From Epichloe hybrida (Eukaryota; Ascomycota; Sordariomycetes; Hypocreales; Clavicipitaceae), in the NCBI GenBank assembly GCA_019022495.1, contig JAFEKR010000007.1, positions 1-64,000 of the forward strand: a stretch of 64,000 nucleotides of DNA. Direction: 5' to 3'. The notes beneath the pieces are model-generated. The model had not been told where the DNA came from. It ran no database searches and saw only the letters and a list, made by a program, of their open reading frames with translations. Made by a program: the position numbers and the translations under genes. Positions 11,879 through 23,549 of the stretch are shown piece after piece; position 1 is the stretch's first letter; each line of letters opens with the position of its first letter.

Positions 11879-13242
11879 TTATTTCCATCTTCTTGTTATA
11901 AATATGGAAACCAGAAACACACATGTACACGAAAGGACCAAGCACACGATTTCTGCCTTGTAACCCTTGTTCCACTCTAGCCGTGCCGCGCTCTCGACGT
12001 CATCCGCATTTAGGAGGTCTGCGCCCTCGTTGACTAGTACCTGCCACACATAGTCTCGCAGCGAAATAGGCCAATCCGGTGTCCCCCAATATCGTGATGT
12101 GAGATTTCTAGACCTCGCTGCTTGTAATGATCGACGTAACTTGTTCAATTGGTTCGCATTGAAACCAGTCCGAACAGATCCAATCGAAGTGGCAAAGGAA
12201 GTTGATGCTGCATAATATTTTGCCACAGGTAATCGTAGGAATGAATATGTATGGCAATCGACTAGGTATTCAAAGTTCTTATCGTTTGCGAGTTCGTCCA
12301 GCGGCGCGTCTAAGAAGGTGTCATTGAATGCAGTCAAAGATGCACATCCAGTGCCCAAGATGGAATGTGATGTGACAATGTTTCCGGTGCCTATGATTGT
12401 AATTGGCCCTTTTGCTTGTGTGTACTGGGAAGTTTTTGTGTCAAGTTTAACTTGAGTGAGATATCCGTTTTCCCGAAGTTTCCCAAGTTGTTGCATCACC
12501 ACTGGCCAAGTTGCCGTTGCATTGTCCTTGACATCGATGAATAGCAACAAAGTGTGGTCCGGCCTCGTTCGAAACACTCCATGTCGTGAAAGGGTTTGGC
12601 CAGATGACAGGACACTTATTCTGTTGTTCAACTGGTTCAGAATTTGTGCGAGAGGATCAAGGTAAAGCGTCTGCAACGTCTTCTTTTCCGACAGTGCGAG
12701 AGCATTATGTCCCACCAAAATGTCCTCCCCGTCTTGGCTCAACCATACGTCGGCCTCCACACTCATGCACCCTGCGGCGAGAGCGGACAATAAAGGATAT
12801 GGCCGTAAATAGTCGTTGTGGGAATGACAGGAAACAGGAATAACAGAGTGAGAATAATCGTCTAGCCATTCGAGCACGGGGTCCCCGCTTCTGTCAATCG
12901 GATTTATGGAAATAAAATTGTGAGACTGCAAGGATTTCATAGCCGTTGGTATCACTACAAGAGTGATGACAAGAATGATGCCACTTCATGGAAGGGGTCA
13001 GTAAGAACGGAGAAGATTGTTCCTGGAAATAAGGGATAATTACTGCCGTACATGAGAATTCCCGTTCCGCACAATGCAAAACCCCATAACAATGCAATCT
13101 CAAAGCTTCTCTTTCTTGGGCGAGCCACATGTTCATGTTCTGCTTGTGAGGCACCAGATTGCGTCGATGTCGAATCTCGGTGTAGTTGGCCATAATTTGT
13201 GTTCGAGTGTGTAGCGTTGTTTGACGACATCTCGATACTCAT
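11879..13242 (-). CDS. AIM6: AIM6-like PLC-type phosphodiesterase-fold membrane protein
   Basis: Exons 13242-12959 and 12890-11879 with a 68-bp intron (GTAGTG..GACAG) give 431 aa. An N-terminal cytosolic stretch of about 50 residues ends PRKRSF and is followed by one membrane span (IALLWGFALCGTGILMYG). The bulk matches the AIM6 family, a branch of the PLC-like/GDPD TIM-barrel superfamily: SCHSHNDYLRPYPLL, EADVWLSQDGEDILVGH, LLLFIDVKD, RYWGTPDWP. A second hydrophobic segment sits at the extreme C-terminus (IVCLVLSCTCVFLVSIFI) before ITRRWK, so both ends may be membrane-anchored. The yeast gene was named from a mitochondrial-inheritance phenotype; no reaction is established for the family. The gene appears intact. 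Confidence 0.85.
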
Positions 13243-14112
13243 CTTACCAGATTATTCACATGTCCGTTTCCGTGTTATTGTGACAATCCATCACCTATTG
13301 ATTAAAAGCAGGGATCCTTTGTTCTTCATAGATCTGAAATTCCAAACGTCCGCCAAGATCACGTGCTGATATCATATAGCAGTCCACCAGCCGAGAGTTG
13401 TAAGCAAGACCGATCGTGTAACTCTTCACCCGCTTGGAGCATACGATAGAAGGCTCAATAAGTCAATGTCTTCATTATCGCGGGCGTACGGGGTACATTT
13501 GCTAGTATCCTGAGAGCCCCACACTGGCCAGGGACATGACGTGACGAATCCAACTCGTCATATTTTGTTTACAATATTGTCACATTGACTTTGATCTCAC
13601 CTACATGAGAGTAGGGGGGGCCTTGTGTGTTTAACAGCCTCGGACGTGCCGGAGCTCTTTTATGCTAGCAACTGCCGGCGGCGAAACTACATTGTCCTTG
13701 CATCAAGAATTCTTGCGGGTCCTGCAGATCAGGCCACTGGAATCGTATTAGGCGTAGGTAACACCCACACACCACCTTCAAGTTAGTTACGCTCACGTAA
13801 TACGCAGAAATGTGCAATGAAAACGCTACAAGGCTGTAGATATTCAAGAAGATACCACGTAAGCGGCAGTTACACGCATGTGTCTAATGGCTATTGGTGC
13901 TTATGGTTAAGGGTTAGGGAATGTAAGCCTGTCTTCTGTCCGATCAATTGTTCTTAAGTAGATATCTACAAGACACTCATCTCTTATTAGTGGCGCGGTA
14001 TGACGGATTCATCCACAACCAACCCCTCGCCTACATCCCATTCTGAGTCATCTACTACACTGTCAGGCTTGACGAAAGAGATTGGATTCGATACCCACAG
14101 TTGACTTTCTCG
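13243..14112. other. Intergenic divergent promoter region
   Basis: Lies between the AIM6-like start (minus) and a secreted-protein gene (plus). A G7 run occurs near 13614. No convincing ORF or repeat. Confidence 0.5.
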
Positions 14113-14118
14113 TATAAA
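14113..14118 (+). promoter_or_regulatory. TATA box of the 14199 secreted-protein gene
   Basis: CGTATAAAGG, 86 bp upstream of the chosen ATG at 14199. It favours 14199 over the in-frame ATG at 14148, which would leave almost no leader and hide the signal peptide. Confidence 0.55.
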
Positions 14119-14198
14119 GGCTTCTCCTTTTCACTTGTTTAGTCTTGATGTTTTACCAATCCAACAAACAAACAAACCAAGTCTTCAAAACGCTCGTC

Positions 14199-14596
14199 AT
14201 GTTTTCCACTATCATTTCTACAGCCGTACTCCTGCTCGCCAGTCAGGCTGTGGCCGCTCCTGCTGCTAGCCAAGAAGTGACTGCCCGCGATGACGATGTC
14301 TCTGCTCGAGGAGAGGTGGGCATCTTGATTGCCACAGATCCATGTGGGTAATCACAGAAGAAGCATTGTTCACCCATGTCAGAGGATAACCTTTGTGCCA
14401 GACTTTGCATGCAACTGCCCTAATAACTGCTCCCATAAGAATGGCTCAAGCTGCAAGTACTACAAGAACTTCTCCAACTCCGGTCCAGTGGCAACAGGAA
14501 GTAAGTCTCGAAATGTTCCTCGCGACAGCTGCAGTGAAATTCTAATGGTCTGTAGAATGTGGCTGGCAGGGCGATCATCTTTACTGCTATGCTTAA
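14199..14596 (+). CDS. Small secreted cysteine-rich protein (CNCPNNCSHK family), 94 aa
   Basis: Exons 14199-14343, 14402-14500 and 14556-14596; introns of 58 bp (GTGGGT..CCAG) and 55 bp (GTAAGT..TGTAG). Signal peptide MFSTIISTAVLLLASQAVAA, then a propeptide-like segment rich in Asp/Glu with AR dipeptides, then a compact domain with six cysteines: FACNCPNNCSHK, SSCKYY and KCGWQGDHLYCYA at the end. Cys spacing starts C-x-C-x3-C-x7-C. Exon 2 is 99 nt with the same phases as in the paralogue at 11045, so the two arose by duplication with introns in place. The longer pro-region is the main difference. I do not recognise a named family; an extracellular peptide acting on competitors or hosts is a guess. 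Confidence 0.75.
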
Positions 14597-14949
14597 GCGT
14601 CCTGTCCTGGTTAGCTCATGGCCGTAGGAGACTGTCCAATAGGAAGTAGCAGATTATCAGATATCGTCTATTGATAGCTCAAAATCTTTCACCTTCCATG
14701 TCCAATTCTGAATGCGGGAAATGGAGAAAGTGGTGGTTGTAGCATCTCATTTGGAAATCATTAGCCTTACGAGAATCTAACTCTAGTATAGTTCCATTTA
14801 CATTCTAGTGGAAATAACTAGTCAACGCAAACTAAACAGTGAATGATCAGCGAAACCCCGTAGCCCTAGTATTTATTGTAACCTGAAAAGTTCCGATTTT
14901 GATTATGTTAACGCTGTAATCGCTACCAGAAGGCAATCGCATGCTGGCG
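14597..14949. other. 3' flank, no gene
   Basis: Ordinary AT-leaning intergenic sequence up to the Copia insertion site. Nothing else seen. Confidence 0.5.
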
Positions 14950-14954
14950 AATCT

Positions 14955-15209
14955 TGTGGAATGATTTGGTGGCAAAGAGCAATGAAAAGAGAAGATAATC
15001 TGGAATTGCTATCTAGGAATTTAACAAGGCAAAAGGAAGCTATTATAGCTTCAAATCTGTAAGCAATAAATTAAGGTCTTTAAGTGAAGCCTGTAATAAA
15101 TTACGATAGCAAACGCGATCACAAACGTAATACAGGAAGATGCATTATTAAACGAAAAATCTAACAATGTAATGCCTAAGGCTGCGATATAAGGCTGTGA
15201 TTCTTAACA
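14955..15209 (-). repeat. 3' LTR of Copia element A
   Basis: Aligns end to end with 20528-20782. Differences are nearly all C/T or G/A transitions, and they concentrate on the inner half. Confidence 0.92.
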
Positions 15210-18200
15210 CCGCCCCTAGCAACATATCTAGCTAATAATAAAAGGAAGAAAGGAAAAAACAGAAAATAAGGCTATTTACAAGTCCTCTAAAGAATCTCCT
15301 TTTATAAAGTCCTTTACCTTTATTATCTAAAGAAAGCAGACAAAATTATTGTGTTTAACGCGTTCTAGACCCTTTATAAATCCGTTAGTAATTATTTTTT
15401 CTATGCTAATTTATTAAAGATAAAATTCCCCTTTACAGGCTTTCTATATAATCTATTTATACTGTAAATTAATATAATAAGTATGTCCTTTATTCTTCTT
15501 ATTAAGCATATTAGCTTTAGTATTCTAGCTATCTATGAAAAGAAGTAACGGTTGTAATTGCTTAATCCTAAAGTCATTAAGCAGCTTAGCGATCTATACT
15601 ATTAAGAGACTAGTTAGCGTGAGGTTAATGAATTCTGCCTTTATTAAGCTAAGAGCTATTAGAGTTTATTTCTTTAATTACTATAGAATTAATCCTCTAG
15701 CTAGCATTACAATGTAACTAGTAATTAATCTTCTAGTATCTAGATTATTAGCAAGTAAAGTATTACTATAGCCCTTTACCTAAAGCATAGATTTAATATC
15801 TATAGAGGTTAATTCTCTAAGAATAATACCTAAATTATCTATTCCTATAAGGTATTGCTAAAGATAATTCTAAAGGTCTATATGCACCTGCTTTAGTATA
15901 GAATTTGCACCGTAAAGTTAATTAACTATAAATATAATATTAGGTTGCGTGAATACAGAGAGCTAGTTAAAGCTTCCTGTTTGCTTTGCCTAGTCCGAAA
16001 GATTGTAAACTATGTTAAGTTCCTTCTAATTAGCTAGTATTACGGTCTTTAGAAGCTAAGGAACCTTCGTTATATTAAGGTTCTTAATGTTAAATTTCTT
16101 TATAATACTCTATACATAAAGCTTTTAGTGTAGAAGCATCATTTAGTTTGCTTAATTACGAATAAATTTAATCCTAAGGAACAGTTTGACATCACCTAAG
16201 TGCTTTAATTTATACTGTTTCTATAGTTCTTTAATAATACTTATAACAATCACAAGGGTCTTCCCTATAATAATTATATTATCTACGTATAATAGAAGGA
16301 TAACATTATCACATTAAAAGATATAAAGCTTGCTTAATAATTAATAAAAGCCTTGCTTTTTGAGTTCCTTAGTAATGTCTTCTAACCACTAAAGAGGTAA
16401 GGGAGGTAAACTATAGAGAGCTCTATTAAGCTTGTAGACTCTAGTTATGCTATTAGAGTAGCCATAAGGTTACCTAACGTAAATATCTCCTTATGCTTTA
16501 GCGTTAAGAAAGGCATTGATAATATTATATTATTGCTAATTATAATTAAGGATTACAATAAGTGTATAAAACACTCATAAGGAAACTAAGTGTGTAACTA
16601 CTATATAGAGGTCTTTATAATTAAACACCTCTAGGTTCTAATCTCCTCTTGTAACCTATCTTGCTTTTGTATATAGTTCCTTATTAATTAGATACTTAAC
16701 TATATACACCTACTAACTATTAAAGATTTTAGTATCTTTAGGAGCAAATACTAGATCCTAGCTATTCTTTTTATAAATCTTAATAAGTTCTTTCTTCTCT
16801 ATAGGTCTCTAGAAGCTATGATAGTTATTTATAGCTTTAGCCTTAAACTAGTTAGATAGAATCTTAATCTTTATATTAGCTATACTAGCTGCTTTAATTA
16901 TAAGAAAGGCGTATAAGGTAGTTATCTCCTCTACTTCATTGTTATATAAGTTGTTGTTATAGTAATAAATTGCTAGGTTTGATTAGTAGGAGCCTTAGGG
17001 AAGAGCTTTCTTCTTACTAGAAGTTATAATATTAAGATAATCTTAATATATATTAGATCAAAGTAATTATCTTAGGGTTTTGGATTTGGATTTAAGCTAT
17101 TAGCGTAGGATATTATTATTATCTTTAGCTTCTTTATCTAGAAAGGCTCTAGGTTAACGCCTTAGTAGTGTTATGTCTTTGCCCTTAATTTACTATTATT
17201 AGCCTCTTATAAGGTTCTCTTATTATAAAGGGCTTTTAGAGGGTGTTAGGAAATAGCTCTATAGTTTCTCTAGTAAAGGAGAATTATTATCCTTCTTAAG
17301 AGAGTAGTAATTATTATCTATTTCTAAGGTTATTAAGTAACTTTTAGCAAAGCAAACCTTCTTTTTCTCTATGTAAGAATAAGGAATCTCTTATGCCTTA
17401 CTTAGGATATTAATAATGCATTATCCCTTATTAGCAAACAAGGGATTAATTAGATTCGTAATGTAAATAACTTTGTTATCCTTAAATTCTATGCGCGCGG
17501 GCATGTCTCTTTTATTAAAGTAAACATCCCTTACATAAACAATTCTCTAATCTTTAGGGATCTAAACCTTATAAAGATAACATTTAGGACTATCTATGCC
17601 TATAAGTTAACCCTTCTTAGCTCTTAGTGCTATCTTCTAGGATTAAACACGTTATTTATTAGGAATTCATACGTACGTAATATATTCCTATGTTTGTAAA
17701 TTACGAATTAAGGCTATATTATTAAGTCTAAGGGTTTTAAATAAGGCTTACTAAGGAGATTAATTATTCTTATTACTATAAGTAAGTAATAGATTAGTCA
17801 TTTTAGCTACGTGCTTTATAGTATATAGCCATAGGAGTTCTAGTAATTTAGCTTTAATTGTTAAGGCTCTTACTATTTCTATAAGAGTTTAACTAGCGTG
17901 TTTAATAATACCTTAATAGGTAGGAACATATAGTATACTAGTATAAAGGATAATTCCTTCTTTCTAACAAAAGGCTTTAAACTTCTCTCTAAGGAATTCT
18001 GTTATATTATTAGTATAGAAGCATTTAATAGTAAATCTACTACTTATGTTCTTAATAGCAGTCTTCTAAGCTTAGATTGCTTTAACTACACTAGATCTGT
18101 TAACTATTAGAATTACCTAGTAAAAGCGTGTGTAGACGTTAATTATATATAATATATACTTCTTCCCTTTAAACCCTTTAAGTTTATGTTTAATAAAGTC

Positions 18201-20527
18201 CTAGAAAACACACAAAAGAAAATTTGTAGTATTATTTAATTCCTCTTAATAAATTATCTAAGGGGCCTTTAATAAGAGGCAAGCTAAGCAATAGAAGTTA
18301 ATTATAGAGTCAGGGTTTACAGAGATTCCTACTTCTTTACATATAAGTAGGATTTATTCCTTCCCTACGTAACCAAGCCTCTTATGCAAGAGACTAAATT
18401 TAACTCGCTTAGTAACTAATTTACTTAACAATACTATAAAGTTAAAATAAGGTTCTTCCTCTTATACAATTAGTATAGAAACATTTAACTTCTAGTTATA
18501 CTTTCTAATAACTAAGCCATTAAACGTTAAGATTAATTAGTCTTTAAACCTATCTATAACAACTCCTCCACGCTTAAGAAGTCCTAGTAAAATTATATTA
18601 ACTTTAGCCTTTAGTGCGTATTAAGCGTTTAGGAGGTCTAGATATCCTTCTCTAATAGGAATTTTTACATTACTAATTCCTTTAATAATAAGTTCCTCTT
18701 TATTACTAGCTATCATTAGCTTAGCATTAACATTAGTGTTTAAATAGGTAAACTATTTAGTTAAATTAAACATATATGTGTTATATCTAGTGTTAAGGAT
18801 ATAGTCCTCCTTAGTAAGGCAATTTAATAGCGTTTAAAAGGAATAGTCCTAATTAATTACTATAAAAGCAAGATTACCTCTAGCGCTTACGATATCTAGG
18901 GAAGCTATAGTCTTAGCTGTTATAGCTATGTTAGCTTTCTTCTTTATTAATTTAAGCATCTTTTCTAGATAAAGCTTCTAATAATTATCCTTTAAATAGA
19001 TTAGTCTTCCTAGGGAAATTAAACAATCATAATCTAGCTTTATAGCCTTAGAGGTTTCGTTCCTTTTCTTCTAACCTTTATCTTTAGATTTTAAATTATT
19101 ATCCTTATTATTCTTCTATTACTACTACTAAGTACTAAAGTTAACTTTAAATCCTTCTAAACCTTATTAGCTTTATATGTTAAATAATAGAGCATATCTT
19201 CCTTTATAAGTTCTAATTTAAAGAATCCTTTAATCTTCTAGGCGTTATGGATTTTAGGCATTAAGTCTTTAATTGCTTTAATTATTTATAATACCTAAAT
19301 AATATTAGGAATCTTCTTAATCTTATAAATATAATTCTAAAGGTTCTAGTAGCAGTCTAGCTAAGCTCTTATTATAGCAAAATTAGCCCTCTTTAATTAG
19401 GAGAATTACTATAAAAGCTTAATAATTACTAAATTAGCCTCAAAGCCGCAATCACTTTTAATTAATTCTATCATTTAAGTAACTAGCTTAGTATTAGTCT
19501 ATCTAGCGTAGGTTAAGTTCTTTTAAACTTATAAAGAAAGGCTTTACTAAATAATAGAAAAGAGAATAGCATAATACTTATTAGTTTATTTAGACTAAGG
19601 AATCTTACTAGTTAGATATGCTATAAGTTACATAATATAAACTTATATTTAAATTAAGATTTCCTATTCTTTAAAGTTCTCTACCCCTTTTAGTAGTATA
19701 ATAACTATAGTCCTTATATACTAAGCTTTTATAATATTATTAAGTTCTATTAGATTTAGTAAAGTGGCTAGAATTACTATACTACTTATATTAAAGGGTA
19801 GGGTTATATATTAGAATTTATATACTCCTATTACTATATATACTTAATACTAATTATCATTAATTTAGTCTAATAGGAGTTATAGTAGTAGCTCTCTAAT
19901 AATTAAATTACTATATAGCCACTAATATATAAAAATATAAAGTTAAGAGTAAGGGGTGTTTTTAAATACTCTTTTAAAGTTTTACCTTAGCCTAATTAGA
20001 AAGCGTTTATTATACTTGCTTTACTTACTTTACCTTATACTACTATACTTATAATACTAATTATACCTAAATAGTAATAAATCTAGATTATTAGTTTTAG
20101 GTGCCTAAGGTGGTTTTATAAGGAATGTTATATCCTAGCTTACTATCCGCTAAGATTTACTTAAAAAGGTTAAACTTTTATATATATTAAGAAATTCATA
20201 ATAGTTAGTAGTTTATAATATTATAAGAGAGTTATTATAATTACAAGAGAGTAATAACATAACAAATGTTATGTATTTAAATCCTAGTTACATAAAAGAG
20301 TTTTACTTTTTAGTATATAAGCTAAATTCTAATTAATTTAATTATTAACCTATGTTATTATTATTAGTTATAAGTAAGGGAAAGGGTCTCTATACTGCCC
20401 TATAAGTTAAGTAATTTACTTTAATAAGATATTAGGAAAAGATATGTAATTATACATAAGACTACAACAGTTAGATAAAAGAGAAAATAAAGAAAAGGGC
20501 GTGATTATAAGCGCTAGGCTTATAACC

Positions 20528-20782
20528 TATGAAATAATTTAGTGGTAAAGAGCAATGAAAAGAGAAGATAATCTGGAATTACTATCTAGGAATTTAATGA
20601 GGTAAAAGGAAGCTATTATAGCTTCAAACCTGTAAGCAATGAATTAAGGTCTTCAAGTGAAGCCTGCAATGAATTGCGATAGCAAATGCGATTATAAACG
20701 CGATGCGGGAAGATGCATTATCAAACGAAGAATCTGACGATGTGATGCCTAAGGCTGCGATGTGAGGCTGTGATTCTCAACA
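20528..20782 (-). repeat. 5' LTR of Copia element A
   Basis: Partner of 14955-15209. Its outer end (near 20700-20782) keeps many CpA/TpG sites that are mutated in the other copy's inner half, while its inner end begins TATGAAATA where the partner has TGTGGAATG. Confidence 0.92.
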
Positions 20783-20990
20783 AATCTACCTACATCTTTC
20801 TGCCGGAGCCGAGTTTCAATAGATTCAGGTAATAACCATTTATATGTAGATAGAATTAGTAGATGTAGGCAAGATAACTCTGTTAACTAACACTAATACA
20901 AGTTGCTTATATCCCGAGCCACCTTAACGACTGCTTCCTTTAATAACTAGTCGTATTCATCCAGCAGCCTTTCTCGTCGCAATGGGGTCA

Positions 20991-21148
20991 CCGTTTAGGT
21001 CACAGCGATTGTGCTCGCATCCAGGCGCGACCTTTTAGTCGAGACCATGCATCTAGCGGAGGAGAAGGCCCTTTCACGCTCCGCTGCCATCGCTACCATC
21101 GCTGGAATCGACTGAAAGTCGATGGCCACGTATGCTACGCGCGGATAC
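20991..21148 (-). pseudogene. hAT transposase C-terminal (hATC dimerisation) fragment
   Basis: The minus strand reads YPRVAYVAIDFQSIPAM, then MAAERERAFSSARCMVSTKR and SRLDASTIA before a stop. This is the conserved hATC signature of hAT transposases (A-x-D-x-x-SIPA-x-S-x-x-ER-x-FS-x-A-x-x-x-x-S-x-x-R-x-RL). Only this end survives; no upstream transposase frame or terminal repeats are evident. It ends a few bases from the stop of the next gene. Not strongly RIP-mutated. Confidence 0.75.
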
Positions 21149-21156
21149 TCTTGATT

Positions 21157-21687
21157 CTATATACTATAATGCTTAACACTTGGCTCCCCCGAATCCCGTC
21201 CTCTCATCCTCTCATCAGCATACGAGAGCGCCATGTTTTTGAACTGATCGATTTCAAATTCCCGTACCCAATCTTTCCTCTGCAAGCTCCGAATGGCATC
21301 CGTGGCCCACGTCACGCAGCTCTGCTGCGGATGCGTATTTTTGACTGGTAGAGGAACTCTCTTAAAAAAGTCCCGAAGCTCAGCACCCGATACCCCGTCT
21401 GGTATTTGTCCGATAACGATAAGCCCAAGGAGCTTTGTACTAAGTGTAGGGTCAACGTTTTCCTTAACACGGAACCACCAATCCATTGTAGGATTCGTCA
21501 TTCGGAATGTGACGGGATCAATATCGGATGCGTCGGTGGCTTCAAAGGCCTGGCAGTCCCGTCCTTCGCTTCTCTGGGGCATGATGACTATGCCCCAGTG
21601 GTAAGCCTCATAGCCAAAAATTTGTCGGGCGTTGCCTCGAGAAAAGTGATCTCGGCTGTACAAGGCTATAGTGACTAGTTGTGTCAT
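21157..21687 (-). CDS. Conserved fungal protein of unknown function (resembles DUF6914)
   Basis: Single exon, 176 aa, start ATG at 21687. No signal peptide or membrane span. Motifs such as YHWGIVIMP, FRMTNPTMDWWFRVKENVDP, LIVIGQIPD and LPVKNTHPQQSCVTWATDAI look like a widespread ascomycete/basidiomycete family that I believe is catalogued as DUF6914; the number is from memory. The conserved H, C and D residues (YHWG, QQSCVTWATD) give it the look of a small papain-like or NlpC-type enzyme, but that is speculation. The reading frame is clean and codon use is normal, so the gene is probably live despite the transposon fragment against its 3' end. Confidence 0.7.
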   Translation of the reverse strand: MTQLVTIALYSRDHFSRGNARQIFGYEAYHWGIVIMPQRSEGRDCQAFEATDASDIDPVTFRMTNPTMDWWFRVKENVDPTLSTKLLGLIVIGQIPDGVSGAELRDFFKRVPLPVKNTHPQQSCVTWATDAIRSLQRKDWVREFEIDQFKNMALSYADERMRGRDSGEPSVKHYSI

Positions 21688-22643
21688 GGTCGTTTCTAAG
21701 TTTCGAAGCTAACGAGGACCTTTGATACGAATGACAAAAATTACAAGAGCCGCTCATCCATAAGTGTGCAAGAAGTTCTCGCGACCTATCTTAAGGCCCG
21801 GGCTCAAAGATGGATAAATAAATGAGGGTTGTTTGCCGGAGAGGTGCGGCTCGCGGCGAAGCTAAGAAACGATGCCTGCAGGGCTCATGACTAATCAAGG
21901 AGCGACACGAGCCTAAATAACAGGATATCTCTAACAGGCGGGGCAGTGCAAACATGCACTACCCTCATTAAGGCATCAATTGCTAGGTTGGCTGTTAGGC
22001 GTAATACAAGACTGTGCCACTGCACACCGTGGTTGATGTTAGAGCAGAGCCAATTGTGGCCAAAAAGACGACTAGATATGAGGATGATGTAGTGAAAGGC
22101 TAGAACAAGGACAGTCAAGCAAGATTAAGGCTAAGCGCGATAGTCAATTCTGAAAGAGCACAACTACCACTTTTGGTAAGCAATAAGGCCTAAGAAATCG
22201 CATAGTAATCTAGTTCATCAATATTCTATCCCATACATAAGGGATACTAGCCACAACGGCCTAATTCCTGTACTATTTACTTACCACACAGTTGATGACT
22301 TTGTTAGCCGGCTTAACCCGGTTTCCCCCGAGTCACCTGACTTTCCCCGATGTTAGTAAGTACTAAGGAGAATCCCTAGGACCTTTACACATCCACATAA
22401 GTGTATTCTCTAATGTCTTCTTCTTCTCTTCGTCTAGTATAGCGTTCATGCTATAATCAAATCCTTTCTTCGCTTCTAGCCACTGATTTAATTTGTCTTT
22501 CTATGAAGATCACTTTCCTTTCCTACCACTTAGAGAGGGGAGAGCTTTACTAGTCCTTATCTTTATGCACCTTTGTCCGTCCTCTGTGTAATAATACCAT
22601 ACCATTATCCCTCTATCATATCCCATCCCCTGCCATTGCGCCC
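21688..22643. other. Intergenic, no gene seen
   Basis: Moderately AT-rich. Only short ORFs without domains (for example 21891-22118 minus). It includes the 3' flank of the phosphotransferase gene. Confidence 0.5.
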
Positions 22644-23549
22644 TCAAAACAGGACAAAAGACCATAAGTCGTTTAGCTGACGACCTGCCCTTGCATCCAA
22701 CCAGGCTGCTGAAGGGCTGGAGCCTGGGCGGTTATAGCAAACTCCATCGCGGTACGAAGAAGCCCGTGTACCCGGCTCCGGCAGCCTCGTCCAGAGAGTC
22801 TGTTCTGCCGTGAGCTCCATCTCGTAGCAAGGTAGGGCAAGACGCAGGTACTTCTCCCAGTCTTCATCCCGGAAGTAGTTATAGTGCGCCTTAGTGAACT
22901 CCCAGTATTCAGGATACCATCCCGCAAACGCCCAATCAATAATAGCAGCAACGCGCCCGCCCCTGATGATGATGTTTCTTGGGGCCAGGTCTGAATGGGT
23001 AAAGCAAGTCTGATAGCAAGCTGTGTGCACCTTAGCCACTTCCTCGCCGAGGAATGGTGCGACGTCTTCCATCCGTAAGTGCCCTCGCGCTAATGAATGG
23101 AACTCGTTATGATTCATGGGGCCGTAGAACTGAGCGCCGATCCGGCCATCATAGCCAGGATTCTGAAGAGCTGATGAGACTAGGTCTTGTGCTGGGGGTT
23201 GAAGGTCGCGAAGACTAGATATATGTTGTTTGATATCGGCGAAAATGGTATCCCTCTGGTCTGTTGATAGGCTGCTCCAGGCGCTATCTAGGTCGTCACC
23301 CTGGACGTACGCCATCTCAATGTAGATAGAGCCCCTTGCTTGGGTGTGAACTGCATAAATCCTAGGAACTGGAATCGTTGTGTGCGAGGCGACGTATTGC
23401 ATGGCCTCGACCTCGGGGGGGCCACATGGTCCCTTGATAAGACGATGCCAGCTCACTCTTACTGTAGAGGGGCCAAGGGGGCGAAAGAGCAGCTTTCCAA
23501 ACCAAAGCCGCAGTCGCAGTGGTAATAGAGCACCGATGGATAGACCCAT
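22644..23549 (-). CDS. APH-fold phosphotransferase (aminoglycoside phosphotransferase/choline kinase-like)
   Basis: Single exon, 301 aa, start ATG at 23549. The N-lobe is short (CGPPEVEAMQYVASHTTIPVP with the PRIY strand typical of fungal APH proteins). The C-lobe has the catalytic loop THSDLAPRNIII (D187, N192) and the metal-binding IIDWAFAGWYPEYWEF (D205). This matches the large fungal APH (PF01636-type) family, whose physiological substrates are mostly unknown; drug resistance should not be assumed. About 70 residues after the WEF segment are poorly conserved and rich in Arg/Ser. The N-terminus LRLRLWFGKLLFRPLG is amphipathic, not a signal peptide. Confidence 0.85.
   Translation of the reverse strand: MGLSIGALLPLRLRLWFGKLLFRPLGPSTVRVSWHRLIKGPCGPPEVEAMQYVASHTTIPVPRIYAVHTQARGSIYIEMAYVQGDDLDSAWSSLSTDQRDTIFADIKQHISSLRDLQPPAQDLVSSALQNPGYDGRIGAQFYGPMNHNEFHSLARGHLRMEDVAPFLGEEVAKVHTACYQTCFTHSDLAPRNIIIRGGRVAAIIDWAFAGWYPEYWEFTKAHYNYFRDEDWEKYLRLALPCYEMELTAEQTLWTRLPEPGTRASSYRDGVCYNRPGSSPSAAWLDARAGRQLNDLWSFVLF

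Larger units (their letters stand above)
14955..20782 (-). mobile_element. Full-length RIP-inactivated Ty1/Copia retrotransposon (A)
   Basis: Two 255-bp LTRs (14955-15209 and 20528-20782) bound 5.3 kb of AT-rich sequence, and the insertion is flanked by the 5-bp duplication AATCT at 14950-14954 and 20783-20787. Coding sense is minus: near 16270-16295 the reverse-transcriptase motif reads YVDNIIIIGKT where an active element has YVDD. A purine tract (CTAGGGGCGG on the minus strand) abuts the 3' LTR at 15210, fixing orientation. gag, protease and integrase parts upstream are too mutated to delimit by eye. Stops occur throughout, so it is non-autonomous. Intact flanking duplications show a single clean insertion and no later end loss. 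Confidence 0.93.
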
